Shown here one piece after another: positions 1 through 6,759 of a stretch of DNA of 64,000 bases. The notes under the pieces were generated by a model that was given only the letters and a program-made list of their open reading frames with translations, was not told the DNA's origin and did no database searches. Made by a program: the position numbers and the translations under genes. Every line of letters begins with the position of its first letter. Positions within the stretch are counted from its first letter, which is position 1. Source of the DNA: Jiangella alkaliphila (GTDB lineage Bacteria > Actinomycetota > Actinomycetes > Jiangellales > Jiangellaceae); NCBI RefSeq assembly GCF_900105925.1, contig NZ_LT629791.1, forward strand, positions 5,550,001 through 5,614,000, in the 5' to 3' direction.

Positions 1-68
1 CCCGTGTCGCCGGTGCCGCGGGCGTGCTCGGCGATGATGGTCTCTTTGGTCTTCGTGTCGGTCGGCAC
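1..68 (-). CDS. rpsO: 30S ribosomal protein S15, N-terminal part (runs off the window)
   Basis: Reading the minus strand from a GTG at 68 gives about 22 residues, MPTDTKTKETIIAEHARGTG and on, before the window ends. This matches the start of ribosomal protein S15, a small-subunit protein that binds 16S rRNA early in 30S assembly. An AGGAG Shine-Dalgarno sequence lies 5 nt upstream of the GTG. In actinobacteria rpsO usually follows ribF directly; here two plus-strand genes lie between them. The identification rests on a short but characteristic N-terminus and on the synteny. Confidence 0.85.
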   Translation of the reverse strand, partial: MPTDTKTKETIIAEHARGTGDT

Positions 69-155
69 GGAACTCCTTGTCGAATCGTTGCGCGGCGCTT
101 CCGGGCATGTCCACCGGTGCACTCTCGAACCGCGGCCGTTCTAACGGCGGCGCCA

Positions 156-186
156 AGGATACCAGCGCGGACCAGCCGAGACCCAA
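156..186 (-). promoter_or_regulatory. candidate rpsO promoter
   Basis: On the minus strand, TATCCT (156-161) is preceded by TGG, giving an extended -10. A TTGGGT (181-186) sits 19 bp upstream, or TGGGTC (180-185) with an 18-bp spacer. The implied leader is about 80 nt and contains a small hairpin, GCCGTT/AACGGC, around 134-147. Autoregulation by S15 is possible but not shown. Confidence 0.4.
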
Positions 187-193
187 TCGACCC

Positions 194-199
194 TAGGGT
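194..199 (+). promoter_or_regulatory. leaderless-type -10 box of the methyltransferase gene
   Basis: TAGGGT lies 8 nt before the ATG at 208, with no Shine-Dalgarno between. That spacing is typical of leaderless actinobacterial transcripts. No convincing -35 is visible. Confidence 0.4.
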
Positions 200-207
200 T
201 GACACCC

Positions 208-1005
208 ATGACCGGTGGCATCTGGGACCGCGCGGCGGCCGAGTACGAGAATACCGGCGTCGACTTCTTCGCGCCGCTCGGGCGCGAGCTGGTGGCCCGG
301 GCCGAGGTGCGGCCGGGCGAACGGGTCCTCGACGTCGGCACCGGCCGCGGTCATGTTCTTGTCCCGGCGGCCGCCGCCGTGGGGCCGGCGGGTGCCGTCA
401 CCGGCGTCGACCGCTCCCCCGCCATGGTCGAGCTGACGGCGGCCGACGTCGCCCGCCGCGGGCTCGCGCACGTGTCGGTGCGGGTCGGCGACGCGGCTGC
501 CCCTGGCCTCCCTCCTGGGAGCGTCGACGCCGTGCTCGCCGGCTTCATCCTGTTCCTGCTGCCTGACGTCGCGGCCGCGCTGGGCGCCTATCGCTCGGTG
601 CTCGTGCCGGGTGGCCGGTTCGCCGCCAGCACCTACGGTCCGCCCGACCCGCACGCCGAGGAGGCGCGGTGCCGGCTGCGCGCCCGGGCCGGCCTGGGCG
701 CGGACGTCCCCGACGTGTTCGACGACCCCGACGCGCTGGCCGCCATGGTCCGGACGGCCGGCTTCGCCGACGTCGTGGTCGACGACGTCGCCGTCCCCGT
801 CCGCTACCGCGACGTCGACCAGTGGTGGGACTGGGCCTGGTCGGTCGGCTACCGCGGCGCGCTCGAGCGCATCGCGCCCGCGGACCTCCCAGCGGCCCGC
901 GCCGAGGTCGCCGACGCACTGTCGCCCGCCCGCCAGCACGACGGGACACTGCTGATCACCACGGGTGTTCGCTTCACGACGGCGACCAACGGCCGGGCCG
1001 CCTAG
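208..1005 (+). CDS. class I SAM-dependent methyltransferase
   Basis: This 265-residue protein is a predicted cytoplasmic S-adenosylmethionine-dependent methyltransferase. The SAM-binding motif I (VLDVGTGRG) is at about residues 40-48, followed by the acidic ribose-binding strand end (GVDRS, about 66-70) and a VDAVLAGFILF motif IV-like strand. The general fold is clear, but the acceptor is not predictable. ATG 208 is preferred to the in-frame TTG at 199 because a TAGGGT box sits 8 nt upstream. The gene abuts a GNAT gene on the same strand, and the pair interrupts the usual ribF-rpsO neighbourhood. Confidence 0.8.
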   Translation: MTGGIWDRAAAEYENTGVDFFAPLGRELVARAEVRPGERVLDVGTGRGHVLVPAAAAVGPAGAVTGVDRSPAMVELTAADVARRGLAHVSVRVGDAAAPGLPPGSVDAVLAGFILFLLPDVAAALGAYRSVLVPGGRFAASTYGPPDPHAEEARCRLRARAGLGADVPDVFDDPDALAAMVRTAGFADVVVDDVAVPVRYRDVDQWWDWAWSVGYRGALERIAPADLPAARAEVADALSPARQHDGTLLITTGVRFTTATNGRAA

Positions 1006-1008
1006 GGT
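1003..1008 (+). promoter_or_regulatory. leaderless-type -10 box of the GNAT gene
   Basis: TAGGGT begins with the stop codon of the methyltransferase and lies 7 nt before the ATG at 1016. The arrangement is almost identical to the one in front of the preceding gene. Confidence 0.4.
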
Positions 1009-1015
1009 GTCGCGC

Positions 1016-1570
1016 ATGAGCGCCCCACACCTGCTGCTGCACGGCGATCGGCTGGCTCTGGCCATGACCACGGCCGAGCACCTGGCGGAGTACCACCGCT
1101 GGGAGACCGACCCCGGGACGATCCTCGGCTACGGGACCCAGCTGCCGCAGAGCTTCGAGACCCGGTCGGCCGGGTACGAGTCGCAGGCGCGCAGCGACCG
1201 GCAGGCCCGGTTCGAGGTGGTCCGGCTGTCCGACGCCGCCCCGGTCGGGATGACGGTGCTGCACGTCGACCACGCGGTGCGGACGGCGGAGTTCGTCATG
1301 CTGCTGGCGCCGGAGGCCCGCGGGCAGGGGTACGCCGCGGAGGCGGCCACGCTCACGCTGGACTGGGGCTTCCACCTGGCCGCCCTGCGGATGGTCTGGC
1401 TGAAGGTCCTGGAGCCGAACGCGGCCGCGATCCGGGCGTACGAGCGGGCCGGGTTCCGACCGGCCGGTAGGCTGCGGCAGGCCGGCTGGTGGCACGGCGA
1501 GTCCTGCGACGAGCTGCTGATGGACGCCGTGCGAGCCGACTTCCCCGGACCGAGCCGCGTCCCGGGCTAG
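1016..1570 (+). CDS. GNAT family N-acetyltransferase (RimJ/RimL type)
   Basis: This 184-residue protein transfers an acetyl group from acetyl-CoA, probably to an amine such as a protein N-terminus or a small molecule. The acetyl-CoA pyrophosphate loop ARGQGYAAEA is at about residues 101-110, and the RimL-like LEPNAAAIRAYERAGF stretch is at about 132-147. The substrate cannot be inferred. ATG 1016 is chosen over upstream in-frame starts inside the methyltransferase because a TAGGGT -10 box is 7 nt away. Its stop codon shares a palindromic CTAG with the stop of the convergent ribF. Confidence 0.8.
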   Translation: MSAPHLLLHGDRLALAMTTAEHLAEYHRWETDPGTILGYGTQLPQSFETRSAGYESQARSDRQARFEVVRLSDAAPVGMTVLHVDHAVRTAEFVMLLAPEARGQGYAAEAATLTLDWGFHLAALRMVWLKVLEPNAAAIRAYERAGFRPAGRLRQAGWWHGESCDELLMDAVRADFPGPSRVPG

Positions 1571-2520
1571 ATGCCGAGGACGACGCGGGCTTTGGCGACG
1601 TCGTCGGTCATGGTGGCGATGAGGTCGTCGATGGAGTCGAACTTGAGGGTGGGGCGGAGGCGCTCGGCGAACTCCAGCAGGATCTCGTCGCCGTAGAGGT
1701 CGAGGTCGGTGCGGCCGATGACGTACGCCTCCACCCGCCGCGACACGCCGGCGAAGGTCGGGTTGGTGCCGATCGAGATCGCCGCCGGCAGCCGCGACCG
1801 CTCCCCCGCCTCAGGCACGACGACCGACAGCCAGCCGGCGTACACCCCGTCGGCAGGGACCAGGCCGTCGGCGTCGGAGGCGAGGTTGGCGGTCGGGAAG
1901 CCGAGCTCGCGGCCCCGCTTGTCGCCCTCGACGACGACGCCGCGCAGGCGGTGCGGGCGGCCGAGGATCTCCGCCGCGCCACTCACGTCCCCGAGAGACA
2001 GCAGCTCGCGCACCCACGTCGACGACCAGCGGCGGCCGCCGTCAGGGGTCTTGACGTCGTCGATCACCTCGACGGAGAAGCCGTGCTCGGAGCCAAGGGC
2101 GAGCATCGTCGACAGGTCGCCGGCGTTCTGCCAGCCGAACCGGACGTCGTGGCCGACCACGACGGTGCGCGCGTGCAGGCCGTCCACCAAGAAGCGGCGG
2201 ACGAACCGCTCGGGCGACTGCCGGGCGAAGTCCCAGGTGTAGGGCTGGACGAGCACGGCGTCGAGGCCGGTCGAGGCGAGCAGCTCGAGCTTGTCGCGCA
2301 CGCCGGTGATCAGCGGCGGCGCCTCGTCGGGCCGGTGCAGCTGCAGCGGGTGCGGGTCGAAGGTCACTGCGACCGCCCGGATGCCGGCCGCGCGCGCGTC
2401 GGCCACCATGCGGGTGAGGACCTGCCGGTGGCCGAGGTGGACGCCGTCGAAGTTGCCGATGGTGACCACGGACGGGCCGAACCCGGGAGGGACCTGGTCG
2501 AGATCGGTCCAGCGGTGCAC
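1567..2520 (-). CDS. ribF: bifunctional riboflavin kinase / FAD synthetase
   Basis: RibF phosphorylates riboflavin to FMN and adenylylates FMN to FAD in the cytoplasm. The 317-residue protein has the N-terminal nucleotidyltransferase motif TIGNFDGVHLGH at about residues 20-31. The C-terminal riboflavin-kinase domain begins near residue 187 and includes RGRELGFPTAN at about 202-212. The start is GTG 2520. In actinobacteria ribF normally follows truB; here two MarR genes and an MFS gene intervene. Its own -10-like CATAAT (2562-2567) may compensate for that separation. Confidence 0.97.
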   Translation of the reverse strand: MHRWTDLDQVPPGFGPSVVTIGNFDGVHLGHRQVLTRMVADARAAGIRAVAVTFDPHPLQLHRPDEAPPLITGVRDKLELLASTGLDAVLVQPYTWDFARQSPERFVRRFLVDGLHARTVVVGHDVRFGWQNAGDLSTMLALGSEHGFSVEVIDDVKTPDGGRRWSSTWVRELLSLGDVSGAAEILGRPHRLRGVVVEGDKRGRELGFPTANLASDADGLVPADGVYAGWLSVVVPEAGERSRLPAAISIGTNPTFAGVSRRVEAYVIGRTDLDLYGDEILLEFAERLRPTLKFDSIDDLIATMTDDVAKARVVLGI

Positions 2521-2539
2521 GCGTTCTCCCGGGTTCGGT

Positions 2540-2567
2540 GTCCTTGACAGCTGCCAAGGACATTATG
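2540..2567 (-). promoter_or_regulatory. hairpin and candidate -10 between the MFS gene and ribF
   Basis: GTCCTTG (2540-2546) and CAAGGAC (2555-2561) form a 7-bp hairpin just after the MFS stop codon. On the minus strand CATAAT (2562-2567) overlaps that stop and could be a -10 box for ribF. No U-tract follows the hairpin, so termination is doubtful. Confidence 0.3.
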
Positions 2568-4131
2568 CCCGCGCGGTGACCTCCTCCAGTTCGGCCAGCT
2601 CGGCGTCGCCCACCGTGGTGCGCAGCGAGGTCTCGCGGATGAACAGGACGGCGACGAACGCCAGCAGCGAGATCGCCCCGGCGATGAGGAACACCAGCGC
2701 CGTCGCGTCGCCGTAGGCGTGCTCGACCACGACCCGCACCGGCTCGGGCAGCCCGCTGAGGTCCAGCGAGGTCGAGCCGCCGCTCTGGGTGGCGTTGCCG
2801 GCGCCCGGCATCGACGCCAGGCCCTCGTTGATCAGGTCCGTGACGTGGGTGGCCAGAATCGCGCCGAGGACGGAGACGCCGGCCGCGCCGCCGAGCGAGC
2901 GGAAGAACGTCACCGTCGACGTCCCCGCGCCGAGGTCGCGGTAGTGCAGGCCGTTCTGCGCGGCCAGCACCAGGTTCTGCATGCTCGACCCGACGCCGAC
3001 GCCCAGGATCGCCATGTACACGCCGATCAGCACCAGCGAGGTCGAGTGGTCGATGGTCCCCAGCAGCCCCAGCCCGACGACGATCAGCCCGGACCCGGTG
3101 ACGAGGAACCTCTTCCACCGTCCGAACCGGGTCACCAGCTGGCCGGTGATGGTCGACGCCAGCAGCAGGCCGACGATCATCGGCAGCGTCAGCAGGCCGG
3201 CCGCCGTCGGCGAGTAGCCGCGGGAGATCTGGAAGTACTGCCCGAAGAAGACCGACGAGCCGAACATCGCGATGCCGATGGCGACGCTGGCGATGATCGC
3301 CAGCACCATGGTCCGGTTCCGCAGCAGCCGCGGCGGCACGACGGGGTCCTGGACCCGCCGCTCGACGACGACGGCGAGCGCGATCAGCAGCAGGCCACCG
3401 GCGACGAACGCGGCCGACGGCCACGACATCCAGCCGAAGTCCTTGCCGGCCAGCGTGACCCAGATGAGCAGCACGCTGATGCTGCCGGGGATGAGCAGCG
3501 CGCCCCTCCAGTCGATCTTCGTGTCCGACGTCAGCACCGGCAGCTTCAACGTCCGCTGCAGCAGCACCAGCGCGGCGATGCCGAACGGGACGCCGATCCA
3601 GAAGCACCAGCGCCAGCCGAGCAGCTCGGAGTCGACGAGGAACCCGCCGAGCAGCGGGCCGCCGACCGTCGCCACGGCCATGACGGCGCCGAAGTAGCCC
3701 ATGTACCGGCCGCGCTCACGCGGGCTGACGATCGAGGCCATGACGATCTGCACGAGCGCCTGCAGGCCACCGAGGCCCAGGCCCTGCAGCACGCGGAACC
3801 CGATCAGAGACTCGGTGTTCTGCGAGAACCCGGCCAGCACGGAGCCGATCACGAAGACGGTGATCGACAGCTGGACGAGCAGTTTCTTGTCCATGCGGTC
3901 GGCCAGCTTGCCCCAGATCGGGGTGGTGGCGGTCGCCGCGAGCAGGGTCGCCGTCACGACCCACGTGTACTGGTCCTGGTTGCCGCCGAGGTCGCCGATG
4001 ATGCGCGGCAGCGCGTTGGCGACGATCGTTCCGGACAGCATCGCCACGAACATGGCGAGCAGCAGGCCGGACATCGCCTCCAGCACCTGTCGATGGGTCA
4101 TCGTCGTCGGCGCAGTTGCGTCTGTCGTCAT
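2563..4131 (-). CDS. MFS drug transporter, DHA2 (EmrB/QacA) family
   Basis: This 522-residue integral membrane protein is of the 14-helix drug:H+ antiporter type. Its N-terminal region carries the motif D-like VVTATLLAATATTPIWGKLADR and the motif A-like GKLADRMDKK (loop 2-3). RVLQGLGLGGLQAL is the conserved helix-4 segment. It presumably exports hydrophobic or cationic toxic compounds, but the substrate is unknown. Its ATG overlaps the stop of the upstream MarR gene (ATGA), so the two are translationally coupled and the MarR protein is the likely local repressor. Confidence 0.93.
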   Translation of the reverse strand: MTTDATAPTTMTHRQVLEAMSGLLLAMFVAMLSGTIVANALPRIIGDLGGNQDQYTWVVTATLLAATATTPIWGKLADRMDKKLLVQLSITVFVIGSVLAGFSQNTESLIGFRVLQGLGLGGLQALVQIVMASIVSPRERGRYMGYFGAVMAVATVGGPLLGGFLVDSELLGWRWCFWIGVPFGIAALVLLQRTLKLPVLTSDTKIDWRGALLIPGSISVLLIWVTLAGKDFGWMSWPSAAFVAGGLLLIALAVVVERRVQDPVVPPRLLRNRTMVLAIIASVAIGIAMFGSSVFFGQYFQISRGYSPTAAGLLTLPMIVGLLLASTITGQLVTRFGRWKRFLVTGSGLIVVGLGLLGTIDHSTSLVLIGVYMAILGVGVGSSMQNLVLAAQNGLHYRDLGAGTSTVTFFRSLGGAAGVSVLGAILATHVTDLINEGLASMPGAGNATQSGGSTSLDLSGLPEPVRVVVEHAYGDATALVFLIAGAISLLAFVAVLFIRETSLRTTVGDAELAELEEVTARA

Positions 4132-4601
4132 CGGACGCGTTCCTTTCCCCCGCAGAGCTCCTCGCGGAGATCGCCGTTGAGCTTGGTGAGCAGGTCGACC
4201 AGCTGCCGGGCCTCGGCCTCGCTCCAGTCGCCGAGTGCGGCGGCGACGATCTCGCCGCTGCGCTCTCTGGCGCGCTGCAGGATGGCGTGGCCGTCGGCCG
4301 TGAGGTCGAGGAGGCCGGCGCGGGCGTCGTCCGGGTCGGGACGACGTTCCACCAGCCCCCGCTCCACCAGCTCGGCCGCCTGCCGGCTGGCGACGGACGT
4401 GTCGACCTGCAGCTGATCGGCCAGCGCCGTCAGCCGCATCGGACCGCCCTTGCTCAGCGCGGCGAGCATGCCGCCCAGCGTCGGACCCACGCCGTCGTAG
4501 ATCTCGACGTGGCGGTGGGTGAGCAGCCTGCCCAGCCGGACCAGGAGCCGTCCCTGGTCGACCAGGTCGCTCCAGACTTCGCTGCGCATGGCGCGACTCA
4601 C
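4128..4601 (-). CDS. MarR family transcriptional regulator, coupled to the MFS gene
   Basis: This 157-residue winged-helix regulator has the MarR core: a helix-turn-helix around LTALADQLQVDTSVASRQAA and the wing VERRPDPDDARAG with its conserved D-P-D-D-x-R. MarR proteins bind palindromes as dimers and release DNA when a ligand binds. The start is GTG 4601, with GAGG just upstream; ATG 4589 is the alternative. It is the first gene of a two-gene operon with the efflux pump. A large inverted repeat at 4608-4656 overlaps its promoter, so autorepression is likely. Confidence 0.9.
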   Translation of the reverse strand: MSRAMRSEVWSDLVDQGRLLVRLGRLLTHRHVEIYDGVGPTLGGMLAALSKGGPMRLTALADQLQVDTSVASRQAAELVERGLVERRPDPDDARAGLLDLTADGHAILQRARERSGEIVAAALGDWSEAEARQLVDLLTKLNGDLREELCGGKERVR

Positions 4602-4607
4602 CGCCTC

Positions 4608-4656
4608 AGTTGGTTGGTTGCTGCAACTATAGAGTTAATGGTTGCAACAACCAACT
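4608..4656 (-). promoter_or_regulatory. MarR-type operator and promoter of the MarR-MFS operon
   Basis: AGTTGGTTG near 4608 and CAACCAACT near 4656 are arms of an imperfect ~49-bp inverted repeat. Inner elements are GTTGCTGCAAC (4617-4627) and GTTGCAAC (4641-4648). On the minus strand TTGGTT (4649-4654), a 17-bp spacer and TATAGT (4626-4631) form a good promoter, which the repeat covers completely. The site is AT-rich compared with its surroundings. Confidence 0.65.
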
Positions 4657-4669
4657 TATTCCCCGGAGG

Positions 4670-5113
4670 CTACTCCTGCGACAGGGACTCGTTCAGGCGT
4701 TTGAGCAGAACGGCGAGGGTGTCGACGTCGGCGGGCGGCCAGTCCTCCAGCGCCTCGCCGAACCAGCGGCCGCGCGCGCCGCGCAGCTGCTGGATGCGGG
4801 CGCGGCCCTCGTCGGTGATGTGCAGCAGCCGGGCCCGGCCGTCCTGCGGGTCGGGCACCCGCTGGATCAGGCCCATCGACTCCATCTGGGTGATCTGGCG
4901 GCTGACGGTGGACTTGTCCAGCCCCAGCCGCTCGGAGAGGTCGGCGGCGCGCACGTCGCCGGCGTCGACGAGCACTCCGAGCAGCCCGTACGCGGCCGCC
5001 TCGAGACCCTCGTCGACCTGCCGGGCGAGGTCGATGGAGAGCCGGCGCACGCGCCGCCAGAGGAAGGCGAGCTCGGCCTCGAGCCGCTCGTGGACCTGCT
5101 GCCGATCGCTCAT
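4670..5113 (-). CDS. MarR family transcriptional regulator, coupled to truB
   Basis: This is a second, distinct 147-residue MarR protein. Its recognition helix segment LSERLGLDKSTVSRQITQME and wing QRVPDPQDGRARLLHIT are clear. Its ATG overlaps the truB stop codon (ATGA), so it is read from the infB-rbfA-truB transcript rather than from its own promoter. It lies directly upstream of the MarR-MFS operator, so either regulator could act there. Its effector is unknown. Confidence 0.9.
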   Translation of the reverse strand: MSDRQQVHERLEAELAFLWRRVRRLSIDLARQVDEGLEAAAYGLLGVLVDAGDVRAADLSERLGLDKSTVSRQITQMESMGLIQRVPDPQDGRARLLHITDEGRARIQQLRGARGRWFGEALEDWPPADVDTLAVLLKRLNESLSQE

Positions 5114-5982
5114 ACGAACACCGCCAGGTGCTTCGCGCGTGAACCCCGGTCCTCGACCAGGGACAGCAGCGTACCGTCCGGGCCGAACACCGCGACCGGC
5201 CCCGGCCCGCGCCCGGTGGCCGGCAGCGGCACGCCGTGCGCGACCTTGCCCGCGGTGCCCGCGTCGACGTCCAGCCGCGGGAACGCCGCCGCGGCGGCCT
5301 CGGCCAGCGGCACGACCGCGTAGTCCTCGGCGAGCGCCTCGAGCGTGCGCGCGCGGTCCAGGTGGTACGGGCCGACCGCCGTGCGGCGCAGCGCGGTCAG
5401 GTGACCGCCGACGCCCAGCGACGCGCCGAGGTCGCGGGCCAGCGCCCGGATGTAGGTGCCGGACGAGCAGGCGACCGACGCGTCGAGGTCGACGTACTGT
5501 CCCTCGCGGCGGGTGGCCAGCACGGCGAACCGGCTGACGACGACGTCGCGCGGCGGCAGTTCGACGTCCTCGCCGGACCGGACCCGGTGGTACGAGCGCA
5601 CGCCGTCGATCTTCACCGCCGAGACGGCGCTCGGCACCTGCTGGATCGGCCCGGTCAGCGCGGCGACGCCGGCGGCCACGGCGGCATCGGTCACACCCGA
5701 CGCGTCGGTGGTCGCGGTGACCTCGCCCTCGGCGTCATCGGTGACGGTGGTCGCGCCGAGCCGGATGGTGGCGTCGTACTCCTTCGCCGTCAGCGCCAGG
5801 TGGCCGAGCAGCTTGGTGCCCTTGCCGACGCCGACGACGAGGACGCCGGTGGCCATCGGGTCGAGCGTGCCCGCGTGGCCGACGCGGCGGGTGCCGGCCA
5901 GCCGGCGGATCCGGGCGACGACGTCGTGCGAGGTCCAGCCGCCGGGCTTGTCGACGACGACGAGCCCGTCGGGGTCAGCCAC
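5110..5982 (-). CDS. truB: tRNA pseudouridine(55) synthase
   Basis: TruB isomerises U55 to pseudouridine in the T-loop of tRNAs. The 290-residue protein starts VVVDKPGGWTSHDVV, typical of the family, and carries the catalytic GHAGTLDPMATG (catalytic Asp about residue 41). GTG 5982 is chosen because it gives the normal family N-terminus and overlaps the rbfA stop by only 8 nt; the open frame further upstream merely runs through rbfA. The normal downstream partner ribF is displaced by a MarR-MarR-MFS cassette. Confidence 0.95.
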   Translation of the reverse strand: MADPDGLVVVDKPGGWTSHDVVARIRRLAGTRRVGHAGTLDPMATGVLVVGVGKGTKLLGHLALTAKEYDATIRLGATTVTDDAEGEVTATTDASGVTDAAVAAGVAALTGPIQQVPSAVSAVKIDGVRSYHRVRSGEDVELPPRDVVVSRFAVLATRREGQYVDLDASVACSSGTYIRALARDLGASLGVGGHLTALRRTAVGPYHLDRARTLEALAEDYAVVPLAEAAAAAFPRLDVDAGTAGKVAHGVPLPATGRGPGPVAVFGPDGTLLSLVEDRGSRAKHLAVFV

Positions 5983-6433
5983 GAGCGCCGTCGTCCTCGT
6001 CGTCGTCCTCGTCCTCCGCCGGCTTGCGGTACGGGTCGGGGTCGCCGGCGTACTCGGCCTCGGCGGCCGTCTGGGCGACCCGCTCGTCGACCTCACGCGC
6101 CGTGCGCAGCAGGTCGTCGATGTTCGCGGCGTTCTCGGGGATCGCGTCGGCGACGAACTCCAGCGTCGGCGTGTACCGGACGCCGGTGCGCCGGCCCACC
6201 TCGGACCGGACCAGGCCCTTGACGCTCTCGAGCGCCGCCGCCGTGGCCGAGCGCTCCTCCTCGCCGCCGTAGACGGTGTAGAAGACGGTGGCGTCGCGCA
6301 GATCGCCGGTGATGCGGGCGTCGGTGACCGTCACGAACCCCAGCCGGGGATCCTTGACCCGTCGCTCCAGCGTCTCGGCCGCGATCTCGCGAATGCGGTC
6401 GGCCAGTTTGCGTGCCCGCGCTGGATCGGCCAT
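5975..6433 (-). CDS. rbfA: 30S ribosome-binding factor A
   Basis: RbfA binds the 30S subunit during late 16S rRNA maturation and cold adaptation. The 152-residue protein has the KH-like fold signature: RKLADRIREIAAETLERRVKDPRLG near the N-terminus, then VTVTDARITGDLRDATVFYTVYG. It ends in a very acidic tail (EDEDDDEDD), common in actinobacterial RbfA. ATG 6433 gives the standard MADPARARK start. It lies in the order infB-DUF503-rbfA-truB, overlapping truB by 8 nt. Confidence 0.95.
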   Translation of the reverse strand: MADPARARKLADRIREIAAETLERRVKDPRLGFVTVTDARITGDLRDATVFYTVYGGEEERSATAAALESVKGLVRSEVGRRTGVRYTPTLEFVADAIPENAANIDDLLRTAREVDERVAQTAAEAEYAGDPDPYRKPAEDEDDDEDDGARG

Positions 6434-6437
6434 GGCA

Positions 6438-6737
6438 CTACTCCTCGTCCTCATCGTTGTGAATCCGCCGGCGGGTCGAGAGCAGCTCGATCTCCGGCCG
6501 GTGGGCGACGTGCTGCTCGACCGCGTCGAGGACGTCGATGCACTGCCGGGAGTCGCCGGCGACGACGGCGACCCCGACCTCCGCGCGGCGGTGCAGGTCC
6601 TGGTGACCCACCTCGGCGACGGCCACGTCGAAGCGGCGCCGCAGTTCGGCCACGATGGGCCGAACCACGGCGCGCTTCTGCTTCAGCGAGTGAACGTCGC
6701 CAAGGAGCAGGTCGAACGTGATCGTTCCCACGAACAC
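6438..6737 (-). CDS. DUF503 (YlxP-like) protein
   Basis: This 99-residue protein belongs to the DUF503/YlxP family, small alpha/beta proteins usually encoded between infB and rbfA. The family start FVGTITFDLLLGDVHSLKQKR and the VAEVGHQDLHRRAEVGVAVV strand are clear. The role is not firmly established; the context suggests ribosome assembly or translation initiation. The start is GTG 6737. It is 22 nt downstream of infB and 4 nt upstream of rbfA, inside the same operon. Confidence 0.9.
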   Translation of the reverse strand: MFVGTITFDLLLGDVHSLKQKRAVVRPIVAELRRRFDVAVAEVGHQDLHRRAEVGVAVVAGDSRQCIDVLDAVEQHVAHRPEIELLSTRRRIHNDEDEE

Positions 6738-6759
6738 GGCTCGGGTCCCGCGAACGGCA

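Noticed and set aside
199-204. TTGACA as a -35 box for the methyltransferase gene
   Set aside because: It lies 4 nt before the ATG, so it cannot serve that gene. The adjacent TAGGGT is a better -10 for a leaderless start.
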